63,544 nt of DNA from Microvirga arabica (GCF_016811235.1 NZ_JAFBID010000030.1:1-63544); one strand, 5' to 3'. Positions 9,123 through 18,883 are shown, counted from the stretch's first letter. The notes: generated by a model from the letters alone, not told the origin. A program made the numbers and translations.

Positions 9123-10061
9123 TCAGCGTGTTGCTTCAGAGCTGATCCTGGTGCGGTTCCTTCCCTCCTCCTTGGCGGCATATAGGGCCCGGTCGGCTCG
9201 ACGGAGGATCGAGCTGCGGTCGTCATCGGGCAGAGCTTCAGTCGCTCCAGCACTGAAGGTGCAAGGCAGTTCGAGTCCGCTGTGGCTCAACACCGCCGCG
9301 GGAAAGCCGTCTCGGATGCGATCGATGATGCGCACGGCATCATCGAGCCGAACCTCGGGCAGCAGCAGCAGGAACTCCTCTCCACCAGTGCGCCCCAAGC
9401 GGTCCTGTGCCCGTACCCTCGCTCGGCAGAACTGCGCGAAATGCTCAAGGACAGCATCGCCTGCCTCGTGCCCATGCGCATCGTTGATGGCCTTGAAGTG
9501 GTCGATGTCGATCACGGCAACGCACAAGCCTGTTCCCGTCGCCTCGCTGGCGGCGAGCGCCTCGTCCAGCAGTCCCAGGATATGGCGGCGGTTCGGTAGC
9601 CCCGTGAGCTGATCGGTCTGTGATGCCTTGAGCGCCGCCTCATGGGCCTGGCGCAGGGACTTCTCATTGTTCTTCAAATTTGTGATGTCGGCGCCCACGG
9701 ACAGCACCCAGCCGTTCGGGAGCACCGTGTGATCGATCCAGAACCAACGGCCATCCACAAGATCGGTCTCGAAGGACTTGCGAGGAACGCTGCGGCGCCG
9801 CGGCAGGGTTCTTGCAAGGAAGGCTTCGACATCATCGTCATCGATCCGGACGCCAAGCCCGTTTCTGTGGGCGTGGCGAACGATGCCGGTAAAGGTGAAC
9901 GGACCGTTGTAGTTGCCCAGGAACATGCCCTGATAAGTCTTGTTGGCGTACCGGAGATTGTCGTCAGCATCGAAGATGGACACCGCCTGCCCGCTCTCCG
10001 TGAGGGTCTCTACTAGGTACCGGATGGCCTCGTCATCAGGAGTGAAAGGTAATGAGGTCAT
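9123..10061 (-). CDS. PAS-GGDEF diguanylate cyclase
   Basis: A 312-residue cytoplasmic protein. A PAS domain (about 15-130, VSIFDADDNLRYANKTYQ) precedes a GGDEF domain (about 145-305). The catalytic signature GGEEF is at 226-230 and the substrate motif DIDHFKAINDAHGH near 185-198. An RxxD inhibitory site (Arg217, Asp220) sits exactly five residues before GGEEF. It should therefore make cyclic di-GMP from two GTP and be feedback-inhibited by product. No EAL domain is present. The gene stands alone between convergent and divergent neighbours, so no partner can be inferred. In this window cyclic di-GMP might affect the RTX and alginate-related genes, but that is speculation. Confidence 0.93.
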   Translation of the reverse strand: MTSLPFTPDDEAIRYLVETLTESGQAVSIFDADDNLRYANKTYQGMFLGNYNGPFTFTGIVRHAHRNGLGVRIDDDDVEAFLARTLPRRRSVPRKSFETDLVDGRWFWIDHTVLPNGWVLSVGADITNLKNNEKSLRQAHEAALKASQTDQLTGLPNRRHILGLLDEALAASEATGTGLCVAVIDIDHFKAINDAHGHEAGDAVLEHFAQFCRARVRAQDRLGRTGGEEFLLLLPEVRLDDAVRIIDRIRDGFPAAVLSHSGLELPCTFSAGATEALPDDDRSSILRRADRALYAAKEEGRNRTRISSEATR

Positions 10062-10795
10062 GGAAACTCAAGGCAAAGAAGACGAGCAGGATAGTCCCAA
10101 CTTGCCAAGCTGGAAACTGACCGTCCACTGAGGGATTCCCCTTATTAACTTCGTTCCGGACCGGCCTCACGGGCAATGCCTCTCGGGCCGCTAGGGGTCA
10201 GGCTTTGAAAGTCCCCTGTCCTTCTGGAAGGACTGGTATTCCTGTCTGAAGCGGACGTTCCATCAACCTCAGCTCCGTGCCATGAGCGGCCCTTCCGTCT
10301 GGCAACCAGTCGGCGCAACCATATGTCGGTGCCGTTACAGCATTCAAGAGGAAGCCAGAAAGGAGGGTACCATTGCACTCGTCGGCATTGGGTTTTCCGC
10401 GATAGCTCATGGCGCGCATCCGGGACGATCCCTGTGGTCGAGTCGCTAACAAAAAATCGCGTTATGGTTGCGATCATCAGGTCAAACGACTTCTCGCCTG
10501 TTTGGCAACACTGGCATCTCGGGCGTACCCTTGGCAGCAAAAATGGCCTTGTTGTCGATGACGTACAGATGGCTGCCCTTCGGGTGTTGACCCGCGATAG
10601 AGGCGTGCGTTGTTAAGCACCAGGTCGGGAGCCCATCGGCCAAGGGCGGTCCATCCAAGCCCAACCTGAAACGGGGAACCAAGCCCCCGCATAGACCTTA
10701 ATGTCGAGCTCATATCTCTGCGTGTCCAGCAGCTCCTTCCATTCAAAAGGTATTTCCCGTAAAAATCCCGCAACCGTAAGGATCGCGACGCGTCG
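10062..10795. other. Long intergenic stretch, no gene recognised
   Basis: About 734 bases between the diguanylate cyclase and the MASE4 kinase. Several short overlapping minus-strand frames exist at 10145-10878, one ending GSHLYVIDNKAIFAAKG, but none shows a family motif or a convincing start. A decayed gene is possible. The promoter for the MASE4 kinase operon is presumably near 10700-10795. Confidence 0.4.
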
Positions 10796-12382
10796 ATGAT
10801 TGAAGCGCAAGGCCAGCACCCTTTCCTTTTGTCGACCGCATCGCCCAACCGAAGCCAACGGCGACTCGCAGTGGGCATCGTTGCCGCTCTGATGGCGGCG
10901 ATGCTGCTTTCCGCACCCTTCGCCCGCCTCAGCCTTCCGGGAACCGAGATCCTGATCCCGGCCTACGCGGCGGCAGCGCTCCTCGTCGAGTTGCTCACGT
11001 CAGCCCTTCTCTTCGCTCTCTTCTCGATCGACCGTTCGCGGGCCATACTCATCCTGGCAACCGGCTATCTCCTCTCGGGCCTGCTGGCGATTCCATGGGC
11101 CCTGAGCTTTCCCGGGGTGTTCACCACGCTGGGGCTCGAACCAAACCTCCAGATCACTGCCGTCATCGCCGCGGCGCGGCGTCTCGGCTTCGCCCTCTCC
11201 GTTCTCGCCTTCGCCCTTATGAAGGACGAGAAGGATTGGGACCGACCAAGGAAGGCCTCTGGTCACGCCATCGTGGGCTGGATCGCCCTGGTTGCCACCC
11301 TGACATCGGTCTTGACCCTCGCCTTGGCCCTGCGTGCGGAGAACCTTCCAGCCTTCATGCTCAATACGCGGGAGGTGGCCCCGCTCTGGCACGTTGTTCC
11401 CGCAGCATCAGTGGGGATTTATCTGACCAGCCTCGCAGTGCTTTGGACTCGGCTGCGTTCGACGCTCGATCTTTGGCTGATGGTGGTGCTCGGCACGCTA
11501 CTGATCGAGATCCTCTTGATCTCATATCTCGGCGGCGCCACGCGGCTGAGCGTCGGCTGGTGGGCAGGTCGCCTGTTTGGCTTGGCATCTGCCAGCGTGG
11601 TACTGCTCGTCCTCCTGTCCGAGACGACAGCCTTGCATGCTCAATTGGTTCGTTCCATCCGCTCTGAGCGCTTGGCCCGGGAGAGCCGGCTCACGGCTAT
11701 GGAGGCCCTATCGGCCTCGATCGCGCACGAGATCAACCAACCACTGGCCAGCATGGTCACCAATGCCAGCGCTGGCCTACGCTGGCTCGACAATGACGTG
11801 CCACGCGTCGGGGAGGCGCGATCCGCCCTAGAGCGGGTGGTGCGCGATGGTCACCGCGCCCGCAATGTGGTCAATGGAATCAGAAATCTCTTCAGAACGG
11901 ACACCCGGGAGCGTGTTCCAATCGACCTGAACCGTCTCATCGAGGGTGTCCTGTTGCGGACCGAGGAGGAGACGCGCCTTAGGCGTGTCTCGATACGGAC
12001 CCATCTTGAGGGAGCACTTCCCGTCACCGTCAACCCAATGCAAATGGAACAGGTCATCTTGAACCTGATCGCAAACGCCGTTGATGCATTGAGTTCCGTC
12101 ACCGATCGTCCCCGGATCATTAAGGTCAGGTCCCGCTCAGGAGAGGGAGAGGTCTTGGTGACGGTGGAGGATAACGGCCTGGGCATCGCATCCGACCTCC
12201 GGCACCGAATTTTCGATCCGTTCTTCAGCACAAAGCCGGAGGGCATGGGCATGGGGCTGATGTTCAGCCGATCCATCATCGAAGACCACGGCGGGCGGCT
12301 ATGGGTGGCTGATAATATCCCGCACGGCGCGGTCTTCCATCTCACATTACCCTGCAACGCTGTATCGGACATTCGCCGTTGA
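10796..12382 (+). CDS. MASE4-domain membrane sensor histidine kinase
   Basis: A 528-residue kinase. The first 280 residues form about eight hydrophobic segments in the manner of the MASE4 membrane sensor domain, with almost no periplasmic loops. The kinase core follows: HisKA with His311 in ASIAHEINQPLASMVTNA, then an HATPase (NLIANAVDALS, EDNGLGI, GMGMGLMFSRSI). The HEINQPL His box is typical of FixL-type kinases that pair with FixJ/TodT-type regulators, and exactly such a regulator follows, so they form a two-component system. The final TGA overlaps a TTG of the next frame. The signal is probably something sensed within the membrane and cannot be read from sequence. Confidence 0.9.
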   Translation: MIEAQGQHPFLLSTASPNRSQRRLAVGIVAALMAAMLLSAPFARLSLPGTEILIPAYAAAALLVELLTSALLFALFSIDRSRAILILATGYLLSGLLAIPWALSFPGVFTTLGLEPNLQITAVIAAARRLGFALSVLAFALMKDEKDWDRPRKASGHAIVGWIALVATLTSVLTLALALRAENLPAFMLNTREVAPLWHVVPAASVGIYLTSLAVLWTRLRSTLDLWLMVVLGTLLIEILLISYLGGATRLSVGWWAGRLFGLASASVVLLVLLSETTALHAQLVRSIRSERLARESRLTAMEALSASIAHEINQPLASMVTNASAGLRWLDNDVPRVGEARSALERVVRDGHRARNVVNGIRNLFRTDTRERVPIDLNRLIEGVLLRTEEETRLRRVSIRTHLEGALPVTVNPMQMEQVILNLIANAVDALSSVTDRPRIIKVRSRSGEGEVLVTVEDNGLGIASDLRHRIFDPFFSTKPEGMGMGLMFSRSIIEDHGGRLWVADNIPHGAVFHLTLPCNAVSDIRR

Positions 12383-12393
12383 GGATCAAGCCG

Positions 12394-13020
12394 ATGAACA
12401 AGAACGGTTCGATCGTCTACGTTATTGATGATGACTTCTATGTCCGCGAGTCGATCGAGGACCTCCTTCGCTCGGTCGGTCACGAGGTGCGCTCCTACGG
12501 TTCAGTCGAGGCGTTCCTGGGTGACCACCGCATCGACCTACCTACCTGCCTCGTTCTTGATGTCCGGCTGCCTGACACCAGCGGGCTCGAGTTCCAGCGA
12601 TTGCAGGAATCCATTGGCATCAGGTTTCCGATCGTGTTTATCACCGGCCACGGTGACATCCCGATGTCGGTCGCCGCCATGAAGGCAGGGGCGATCGAGT
12701 TCCTCACCAAGCCGTTCCGAGATCAGGACCTGCTCGATGCGGTCCATGCGGGGATCGCGCTTGATCGCCGCCGCCGGGCAGACGAGGAGGCGCTCACGGA
12801 ATTGCGGGCGAGATACACTTCGCTGACGCCGCGGGAGCAGGAGACGATGGCTTTAGTCGTGACCGGCATGTTGAACAAGCAGATCGCGGCTGGGTTGGGA
12901 TTGAGCGAGATGACTGTGAAGGTCCATCGCGCCCAAGTCATGCGCAAGATGAACGCCCCCTCCCTCGCGGACCTTGTCCGGATTGCCGATAGTCTCAACG
13001 CGGCTACCGGAAAGGCGTAG
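12394..13020 (+). CDS. FixJ-type two-component response regulator
   Basis: A 208-residue protein with an N-terminal receiver (acid pocket VIDDDFYVRE, acceptor Asp56 in LVLDVRLPD, conserved Lys in FLTKPF) and a C-terminal LuxR-type helix-turn-helix (LTPREQETMALVVTGMLNKQ, then MTVKVHRAQVMRKM). ATG 12394 is chosen over the upstream TTG because a GAGG site lies about 10 bases before it. It lies directly behind the MASE4 kinase, which is its likely phosphodonor, and should activate transcription as a phosphorylated dimer. Targets are unknown. Confidence 0.93.
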   Translation: MNKNGSIVYVIDDDFYVRESIEDLLRSVGHEVRSYGSVEAFLGDHRIDLPTCLVLDVRLPDTSGLEFQRLQESIGIRFPIVFITGHGDIPMSVAAMKAGAIEFLTKPFRDQDLLDAVHAGIALDRRRRADEEALTELRARYTSLTPREQETMALVVTGMLNKQIAAGLGLSEMTVKVHRAQVMRKMNAPSLADLVRIADSLNAATGKA

Positions 13021-13148
13021 ACACCCGCTACCACAGTTCGATTGAACTCATCCGCCCGCCCTTGCGATGATCAGCTCGGCGTTGGAGTTGTCACGCCGCC
13101 AGCCCGGGCCGAGGTCACATGATCTTCCGGGGTTTCATAAGGAGCCAG

Positions 13149-13553
13149 ATGGTGGGCGACTTGCTGATCGCGATCGTGGATGATGATGAATCCGCCCGCG
13201 ATGCCACCGTCGATCTGGTCAAGGCATTGGGGTTTGCTGCTGCGGGATTCGACTCGGCGGCCGCGCTCCTGAGATCGGAGGATCTGCACAAGATGGACTG
13301 CCTGATCACGGACGTGCGGATGCCTGGGATGGGCGGGTTCGAGCTTCATCGAGACCTCGCCGCGTCTGGTTTTACGATCCCGACCATCCTGATGACAGCC
13401 TATCCCGAGGATCGCATCCGCCCACAGGCACTGGGGGAAGGCATCAAGTGCTACATCGCGAAGCCGTTGGAGGCGGATGAGCTTCTATCGTGCATCCTAT
13501 CGGCCGTCGATCATGCCGAGGGGCCTGTGGGTAAAGGATCCCAACGGCGGTAA
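13149..13553 (+). CDS. Single-domain response regulator (receiver only)
   Basis: A 134-residue CheY-like receiver: VDDDESARDATVD, acceptor Asp55 in CLITDVRMPGMGG, the Thr of MTAYP and Lys in CYIAKPLEADELL. ATG 13149 follows an AAGGAG site; an upstream in-frame ATG at 13119 has no such site. No output domain is present, so it may act as a phosphate sink or bind a protein partner. It is collinear with the MASE4 kinase and FixJ-type regulator 128 bases upstream, suggesting it is part of the same pathway. Confidence 0.88.
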   Translation: MVGDLLIAIVDDDESARDATVDLVKALGFAAAGFDSAAALLRSEDLHKMDCLITDVRMPGMGGFELHRDLAASGFTIPTILMTAYPEDRIRPQALGEGIKCYIAKPLEADELLSCILSAVDHAEGPVGKGSQRR

Positions 13554-13695
13554 CTCTGGGCCCAGCCGGGCAAGAACAGACCTCGTATCAGTCACCTGCG
13601 TATCTGGCGTCACGGAAGAGGAGTGCTCCGGGCCTGAAGAAGCCTCCTGTCGCATCCCATGATGCCGCAAATCCTGCTCAACGAAGGAGAAGACC

Positions 13696-14370
13696 ATGAC
13701 CACCAATGCCACACCGACCGCCGGCGCACAGCTCGTCGCACCGAAGGACCACACGCTCATCATGATCGACTTCCAGTCGCAGATGTCGTTCGCGACCAAG
13801 TCGATCGACGCGGTGATGCTGCGCAACAACGCGGCGCTCGTCGCCCACGCAGCGGCGGGTTTCGGTGTATCGACCATCCTGACGACGGTGGCCGAGAAGA
13901 GCTTCTCTGGGCCAATGTTCACTGAGATTACCGACGCGTTCCCGGGGCAGGCTCTTCTCGACCGCACGTCGATGAACACCTGGGAAGATGCCACCGTGAT
14001 CGAACGCATCAACGAGATCGGTAAGAACCGGATAGTGCTGACGGGTCTGTGGACGTCGGTCTGCATCGTAGGCCCGGCTTTGTCAGCGATCGATCAAGGC
14101 TTCGAGGTCTACGTCATCGCCGATGCTTGCGGCGACGTCTCGGAGGAGGCGCACGAGCGGGCGATGGAGCGAATGATCCAGGCAGGCGCCAGACCCATGA
14201 CATCCTTGCAGTACCTGCTCGAACTCCAGCGCGACTGGGCTCGTACCGAGACCTACGACATGACCACCGGTATCGCGAAAAGGTTTGGCGGCGCCTATGG
14301 GCTCGGCATCATCTACGCCAAGACGATGTTCGGCGCGAGCGAGGGTTCCCACGCTCAGGCCGCTGAATAA
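13696..14370 (+). CDS. Isochorismatase-family cysteine hydrolase
   Basis: A 224-residue isochorismatase-like hydrolase resembling the YcaC group. The catalytic elements are visible: Asp25 in LIMIDFQSQM, Lys68 in TVAEKSF and Cys123 in LTGLWTSVCIV. It is cytoplasmic with no signal peptide. ATG 13696 follows GAAGGAGAAGACC. The family hydrolyses amide or vinyl-ether bonds in small metabolites, and the substrate cannot be told from sequence. It begins a collinear run of hydrolases and exporters (13.7-22.1 kb) that may process and expel one class of compound. Confidence 0.9.
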   Translation: MTTNATPTAGAQLVAPKDHTLIMIDFQSQMSFATKSIDAVMLRNNAALVAHAAAGFGVSTILTTVAEKSFSGPMFTEITDAFPGQALLDRTSMNTWEDATVIERINEIGKNRIVLTGLWTSVCIVGPALSAIDQGFEVYVIADACGDVSEEAHERAMERMIQAGARPMTSLQYLLELQRDWARTETYDMTTGIAKRFGGAYGLGIIYAKTMFGASEGSHAQAAE

Positions 14371-14430
14371 TCTGGTTCAGGGCTGGTTTGTCTAAGCCTG
14401 TCAGACCATGAACCGGCCTCTGCGCGAGTT

Positions 14431-14458
14431 GGCGGCGCATCAATGCCGATGCGCCGCC
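14431..14458. terminator. GC-rich perfect hairpin upstream of the XapX gene
   Basis: An 11-base perfect stem (GGCGGCGCATC / GATGCGCCGCC) with a 6-base loop lies between the isochorismatase-like gene and the XapX gene. There is no U-run, so it may be a factor-dependent terminator, an attenuator or an mRNA-stabilising structure. Confidence 0.45.
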
Positions 14459-14487
14459 CTCCCCAAGCATTCATTAGGGAGAATGCA

Positions 14488-14766
14488 ATGAGAATCTATC
14501 TCATGTCGCTTGGGGCCGGCCTCCTGGTTGGCGTCATCTACAGCATGCTGAACGTGCGCTCTCCAGCGCCGCCCATGGTCGCCTTGATTGGCCTGCTGGG
14601 TATTCTCGTCGGAGAGCAGATCCCGCCGCTCCTCAAGGGCATCTGGCAGAAGGAATCGCCGGCACAGTCCTGGCTGCATCAGGTCCGTCCGCACGTCTTC
14701 GGCCACCTGCCGCAAGGCGGAAGGCCCTCCGGACGGGCAGGTGATGGGCAGAGTAAGGCATCATGA
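14488..14766 (+). CDS. XapX-domain small membrane protein (DUF1427)
   Basis: A 92-residue protein. Residues 1-50 are two hydrophobic segments with the XapX signature: LMSLGAGLLVGVIYSMLNVRSPAPP, then VALIGLLGILVGEQ. ATG 14488 follows a GGGAGA site; an upstream in-frame ATG at 14443 overlaps the hairpin and is unlikely. The family is named for a protein beside xanthosine genes and has no known activity. It often sits next to amidohydrolase genes, as here, where an exported amidohydrolase starts 67 bases downstream. Confidence 0.85.
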   Translation: MRIYLMSLGAGLLVGVIYSMLNVRSPAPPMVALIGLLGILVGEQIPPLLKGIWQKESPAQSWLHQVRPHVFGHLPQGGRPSGRAGDGQSKAS

Positions 14767-14833
14767 TTCCGCGCCGCTTCACCCTTCCCAACCACCGGAA
14801 GTGCATAGGATCGCGCCTGGCCGGAGAACTGCA

Positions 14834-16798
14834 ATGGTGAGCTCCCTCAATCGACGCAGCGTCGTCAACGGGCTTGGTGCATTGGCGGCCGGGCTCTCAC
14901 TTCCTGAATGGACCGAGGCGCAATTCATGAACACGTCCGCTGATCTCATCCTTCATAATGGCAAGATCACTACGCTCGATCGTCAGAAGCCCGAAGCATC
15001 GGCGCTGCTCATCCGGGACGGACGCTTCGCGGCCGTCGGCGACGAGCAGGAGGTGATGCCTCTCGCCGGACCGACCACGCAGCGGATTGACCTCAAGGGC
15101 CGGCGCGTCATCCCGGGCCTGATCGACAGCCACATGCACATCATCCGCGGTGGGCTGAACTACAACATGGAGCTGCGCTGGGACGGCGTGCGTTCCCTGG
15201 CCGATGCCATGCGCATGCTCAAGGAACAGGTGGACCGCACACCGGCGCCGCAATGGGTGCGCGTGGTGGGCGGCTTCACCGAGCATCAGTTCGCCGAGAA
15301 GCGCCTCCCGACCCCCGATGAGATCAATGCCGTCTCGCCCGACACACCCGTCTTCATCCTGCATCTTTACGACCGCGCCCTGCTCAACGGCGCAGCCCTG
15401 CGGGCGGTTGGTTACACCAAGGACACGCCGAACCCGCCCGGCGGCGAGATCCAGCGCGATGCGCGCGGCAACCCCACGGGCCTGCTGATCGCCAGGCCCA
15501 ACGCCACCATCCTGTACGCCACCCTGGCGAAGGGCCCGAAGCTCCCGCCCGAGTACCAGAAGAACTCGTCGCGCCACTTCATGCGCGAGGTGAACCGCCT
15601 CGGCGTGACCGGCGTGATCGATGCTGGCGGCGGCTTCCAGAACTATCCGGATGACTACCGGATCATCGAGGAGTTGCACCGGGATGGCCAGCTCACGGTC
15701 CGCCTGGCCTACAACCTGTTCACCCAGAAGCCGAAGGAAGAGATCAAGGACTTCGACAGCTGGTCCAATCAGGTGAAGCCAGGCCAGGGCGACGACCTCT
15801 ACCGCCACAACGGCGCCGGCGAGATGCTGGTCTACTCCGCGGCCGACTTCGAGGACTTTAAGGTCGAGCGCCCCGAGATGCCGCCGAACATGGAGGGGGA
15901 CTTGGAGCCGGTGGTGCGCCTGCTGGTCGAGAACCGCTGGCCGTGGCGACTGCACGCCACCTACAACGAGACCATCACGCGGGCGCTCGACGTGTTCGAG
16001 ACGGTGAACCGTGACATTCCCTTCGATGGCCTGCACTGGTTTTTCGACCATGCCGAGACCATCGACGACCGCAACATCGACCGCATCGCGGCGCTTGGCG
16101 GCGGCATCGCGGTCCAGCACCGCATGGCGTTCCAGGGCGAGGACTTCGTCGAGCACTACGGCAACAAGGCGGCCGAGCGCACACCGCCCATCAAGCGCAT
16201 GCTGGAGGCCGGCGTTCCCGTGGGCGCCGGAACCGACGCGACCCGCGTCGCCTCCTACAATCCGTGGGTGTCACTGTCCTGGCTTGTGACCGGCAAGACG
16301 CTGGGAGGATTGACGCTCTATCCGAGCGCCAATCGCCTCGACCGTGAAAGTGCCCTGCGGCTGTGGACCGAGGCCAACACCTGGTTCTCCAACGAGGCCG
16401 GCAAGAAAGGTCAGATCCGGCAAGGCCAACTGGCCGACCTGGCGGTGCTCTCCGACGACTACTTTGCCGTGCCGGAGGATGCAATCCAGGACATCACGTC
16501 GATTCTGACACTGTTGGGCGGCAAGCCTGTGCATGGCGACGCCGAGTTCAAGGATCTCGCCCCTTCGCTGCCCCCACCCATGCCGGATTGGTCGCCGGTG
16601 CGGAGCTATGGCGGTTACCAGAAGCGGGCCGGCAGTGACGAGGCCCGCAAGTATGCCTTCGCGGCGGCGGCCTGCGCTTGCGCCAGCTCCTGCGGCGTGC
16701 ATGGCCATTCCCATGCCAGCGCCTGGGGCGCCAGCACGCCCACATCCGATGCGCGCTCATTCTGGGGCGTGCTCGGCTGCTCCTGCTGGGCCTTTTGA
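14834..16798 (+). CDS. Tat-exported YtcJ-like amidohydrolase with Cys/His-rich tail
   Basis: A 654-residue amidohydrolase-3 protein. It begins with a twin-arginine-type leader (LNRRSVVNGLGALAAGLSL; Arg7-Arg8), so it may act in the periplasm. The metal-site motif GLIDSHMH gives His100 and His102. Later metal-site regions are visible as WRLHATYNET, HWFFDHAE and VGAGTDATR. The last 45 residues are unusual: Cys614, Cys616, Cys620, His623, His625, His627, then Cys649 and Cys651 in the terminal GCSCWAF. This tail might bind metal or be modified. ATG 14834 follows GGAG. The substrate is unknown. DoxX and MFS genes follow immediately in the same operon. Confidence 0.88.
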   Translation: MVSSLNRRSVVNGLGALAAGLSLPEWTEAQFMNTSADLILHNGKITTLDRQKPEASALLIRDGRFAAVGDEQEVMPLAGPTTQRIDLKGRRVIPGLIDSHMHIIRGGLNYNMELRWDGVRSLADAMRMLKEQVDRTPAPQWVRVVGGFTEHQFAEKRLPTPDEINAVSPDTPVFILHLYDRALLNGAALRAVGYTKDTPNPPGGEIQRDARGNPTGLLIARPNATILYATLAKGPKLPPEYQKNSSRHFMREVNRLGVTGVIDAGGGFQNYPDDYRIIEELHRDGQLTVRLAYNLFTQKPKEEIKDFDSWSNQVKPGQGDDLYRHNGAGEMLVYSAADFEDFKVERPEMPPNMEGDLEPVVRLLVENRWPWRLHATYNETITRALDVFETVNRDIPFDGLHWFFDHAETIDDRNIDRIAALGGGIAVQHRMAFQGEDFVEHYGNKAAERTPPIKRMLEAGVPVGAGTDATRVASYNPWVSLSWLVTGKTLGGLTLYPSANRLDRESALRLWTEANTWFSNEAGKKGQIRQGQLADLAVLSDDYFAVPEDAIQDITSILTLLGGKPVHGDAEFKDLAPSLPPPMPDWSPVRSYGGYQKRAGSDEARKYAFAAAACACASSCGVHGHSHASAWGASTPTSDARSFWGVLGCSCWAF

Positions 16799-16810
16799 GG
16801 GAGATGTGCC

Positions 16811-17233
16811 ATGCATGACGTCACCGTCCCCCGCCCTATCGCCCAGGTGCTGGCCGTGCCCGGCGCCGCCTTCATCGCCCGGCTTGCGCTGGCCTCGCCG
16901 TTCCTGATTAGCGGCGTCGTCAAGCTGGTCGACTTTGCCGGCACAACCGGGGAGGTTGCGGGTCTCGGGCTGCAACCGGCCGTTCTCGTCGCTGCGTCCG
17001 TCATCGTCACGCAACTCGGCGGCTCGGTCCTATTCCTGACGCGCCGCTTCTGCTGGCTCGGAGCCGGCATCCTCGCCGTGTTCACGGCTCTCGCGACGTT
17101 CCTGGCGCATCCATTCTGGATGTTCGACGGTCTGGATCGGGGCCGCCAGACCGCCACCTTCTTTGAGCATGTTGCCATCGTCGGCGGCTTGGCCGTATCA
17201 GCCCTGTTCGTCAACGGCGCAGGACCGCGCTGA
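16811..17233 (+). CDS. DoxX-family membrane protein
   Basis: A 140-residue protein with about four transmembrane helices and the DoxX start ARLALASPFLISGVVKLVDF. Other family traits are the GG pair in ITQLGGSVLFL and the HPFW motif near residue 97. DoxX proteins are linked to thiosulfate-quinone or other redox chemistry in the membrane, but most bacterial copies are uncharacterised. It starts 12 bases after the amidohydrolase, and its stop TGA shares one base with the ATG of the MFS gene (TGATG), so translation is coupled. Confidence 0.88.
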   Translation: MHDVTVPRPIAQVLAVPGAAFIARLALASPFLISGVVKLVDFAGTTGEVAGLGLQPAVLVAASVIVTQLGGSVLFLTRRFCWLGAGILAVFTALATFLAHPFWMFDGLDRGRQTATFFEHVAIVGGLAVSALFVNGAGPR

Positions 17234-18867
17234 TGAGTGGAACCGGAACCACCCTAGCCAATGGGGCCGCCCCTCCTCCCGGCACCTTCGCACCGCTGCA
17301 CCACCGCCTATTCGCGGTGATATGGGCCGCGACTGTGCTCGGCAACATCGGCACCTTCATGCGCGATGTCTCCTCCTCCTGGCTCGTCACGGACCTGTCG
17401 GCCTCGCCCGCCGCCGTGGCGATGATCCAGGCGGCTGGGACGCTTCCCGTCTTTCTCTTCGCCATTCCCGCCGGCGTCCTGTCGGACATCCTCGACCGCC
17501 GCCGCTTCCTGATCATGATCCAGGTCGGCCTCGGCCTCGTCAGCTCCACTCTCGCCATCCTGGCCTGGACCGGCAATGCCACGATGGAGAGCCTAGTCCT
17601 GCTCACCTTCCTCGGTGGCACAGGGGCTGCGCTGGCGACCCCTGCCTGGCAGGCGATCACGCCGGAGCTGGTGCCCAAAGCCGACATCAAGGGAGCTGTG
17701 GCGCTCAATTCCCTCGGCATCAACATCGCCCGCTCCATCGGCCCGGCGCTTGGCGGGTTCATCCTGGCGGCGCTCGGCGCGGCGGCGGTCTACGGCGTCG
17801 ATGTGCTGACCTATGCAATTGTTAGTGCCGCCCTCCTGTGGTGGCGACGGGAGGCCGATGCCGAAGCCGGTCTGCGTGAGCATTTTGGTGGAGCCCTGCG
17901 GGCAGGCTTCCGGTATGCCCGCGCCAGCCGCAGCCTTCACCGGATTCTTTGGCGCACGGTTCTGTTCTTCGGCTCTGCCAGCGCAGTCTGGGCGCTGCTG
18001 CCACTCGTAGCCCGCCAGGAGATCGGCGGCGGTCCAGGCTTTTATGGTCTCCTGCTCGGCAGCGTCGGAGCCGGAGCGATCTGCGGCGCCCTTGTGATGC
18101 CCCGCGCCCGGGCGCGCCTAGGTCAGGACGGTTTGGTTCTGGCCGCAACCGTGGTTACCGCAGGCGCGACCATCCTTCTCGCGTTGACGGACCTCGAAGT
18201 CGTGGGCCTGCTCGCGACCTTCGTGCTCGGGACAGCCTGGATCACGATGCTGACCACCCTCAATGGAACCATGCAGGCCATCCTGCCGAATTGGATCCGG
18301 GGCCGTGGCTTGGCGATCTATCTCACCGCCTTCAACGGCGCCATGGCGGCGGGGAGCCTGGGTTGGGGTCTCGTGGCCCAGGAGACCGGCACAGACGCGG
18401 CCCTGATCGTCGCTGGCGTCGCTCTGGCCTTGAGTGGGATCCTGGCCCATCGAGCACCGCTGCCGAAAGGCGAAAGCGACCTCACGCCCTCCCTGCATTG
18501 GCCGGAGCCAGCCATCGCTGAGCCGGTTGCCCATGATCGCGGTCCGGTGATGATCATGATCACCTACCGGATCCTCCCGCAGGATCGTGCGGCCTTCCTC
18601 ACCGCCCTCTACCGACTCTCCGAGGAGCGGCGCCGGGACGGGGCCTATGCCTGGGGCATCTCCGAGGACGCCGCCGATCCAGAACGCCTAGTGGAGTGGT
18701 TCTTCGTCGAGTCCTGGGCCGAACACCTACGCCAGCACAGGCGCGTGTCGAAGAGCGACGCCGACATCCAGTCCCAGGCGCGCCGATTCCACCAGGGACC
18801 GGACGAGCCTCTGGTCCAGCACTTCCTCGGCGCCGACAAGCCGCGCGGGAAGCCCACCACAACCTGA
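17233..18867 (+). CDS. MFS exporter (EntS/MFS_3 type) with C-terminal soluble domain
   Basis: A 544-residue transporter. Residues 20-420 hold about 12 membrane segments with the MFS loop motif [11 protein letters not shown] after helix 2. A soluble tail (about 440-540) resembling an antibiotic-biosynthesis-monooxygenase/ferredoxin-like fold follows, beginning [17 protein letters not shown]. This two-part architecture is usual for the MFS_3 family. It is translationally coupled to DoxX. The likely role is proton-driven export of a small molecule, perhaps the product of the neighbouring hydrolases. Confidence 0.88.
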   Translation: MSGTGTTLANGAAPPPGTFAPLHHRLFAVIWAATVLGNIGTFMRDVSSSWLVTDLSASPAAVAMIQAAGTLPVFLFAIPAGVLSDILDRRRFLIMIQVGLGLVSSTLAILAWTGNATMESLVLLTFLGGTGAALATPAWQAITPELVPKADIKGAVALNSLGINIARSIGPALGGFILAALGAAAVYGVDVLTYAIVSAALLWWRREADAEAGLREHFGGALRAGFRYARASRSLHRILWRTVLFFGSASAVWALLPLVARQEIGGGPGFYGLLLGSVGAGAICGALVMPRARARLGQDGLVLAATVVTAGATILLALTDLEVVGLLATFVLGTAWITMLTTLNGTMQAILPNWIRGRGLAIYLTAFNGAMAAGSLGWGLVAQETGTDAALIVAGVALALSGILAHRAPLPKGESDLTPSLHWPEPAIAEPVAHDRGPVMIMITYRILPQDRAAFLTALYRLSEERRRDGAYAWGISEDAADPERLVEWFFVESWAEHLRQHRRVSKSDADIQSQARRFHQGPDEPLVQHFLGADKPRGKPTTT

Positions 18868-18883
18868 CCCAGGAGAAGTCCCG

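Noticed and set aside
10145..10878. Minus-strand gene in the gap before the MASE4 kinase
   Set aside because: Several short overlapping frames without family motifs or a credible start; at most a decayed gene.
14897..16156. Minus-strand open frame (419 codons) inside the amidohydrolase
   Set aside because: Antisense shadow; the + strand carries the metal-site and Tat motifs.
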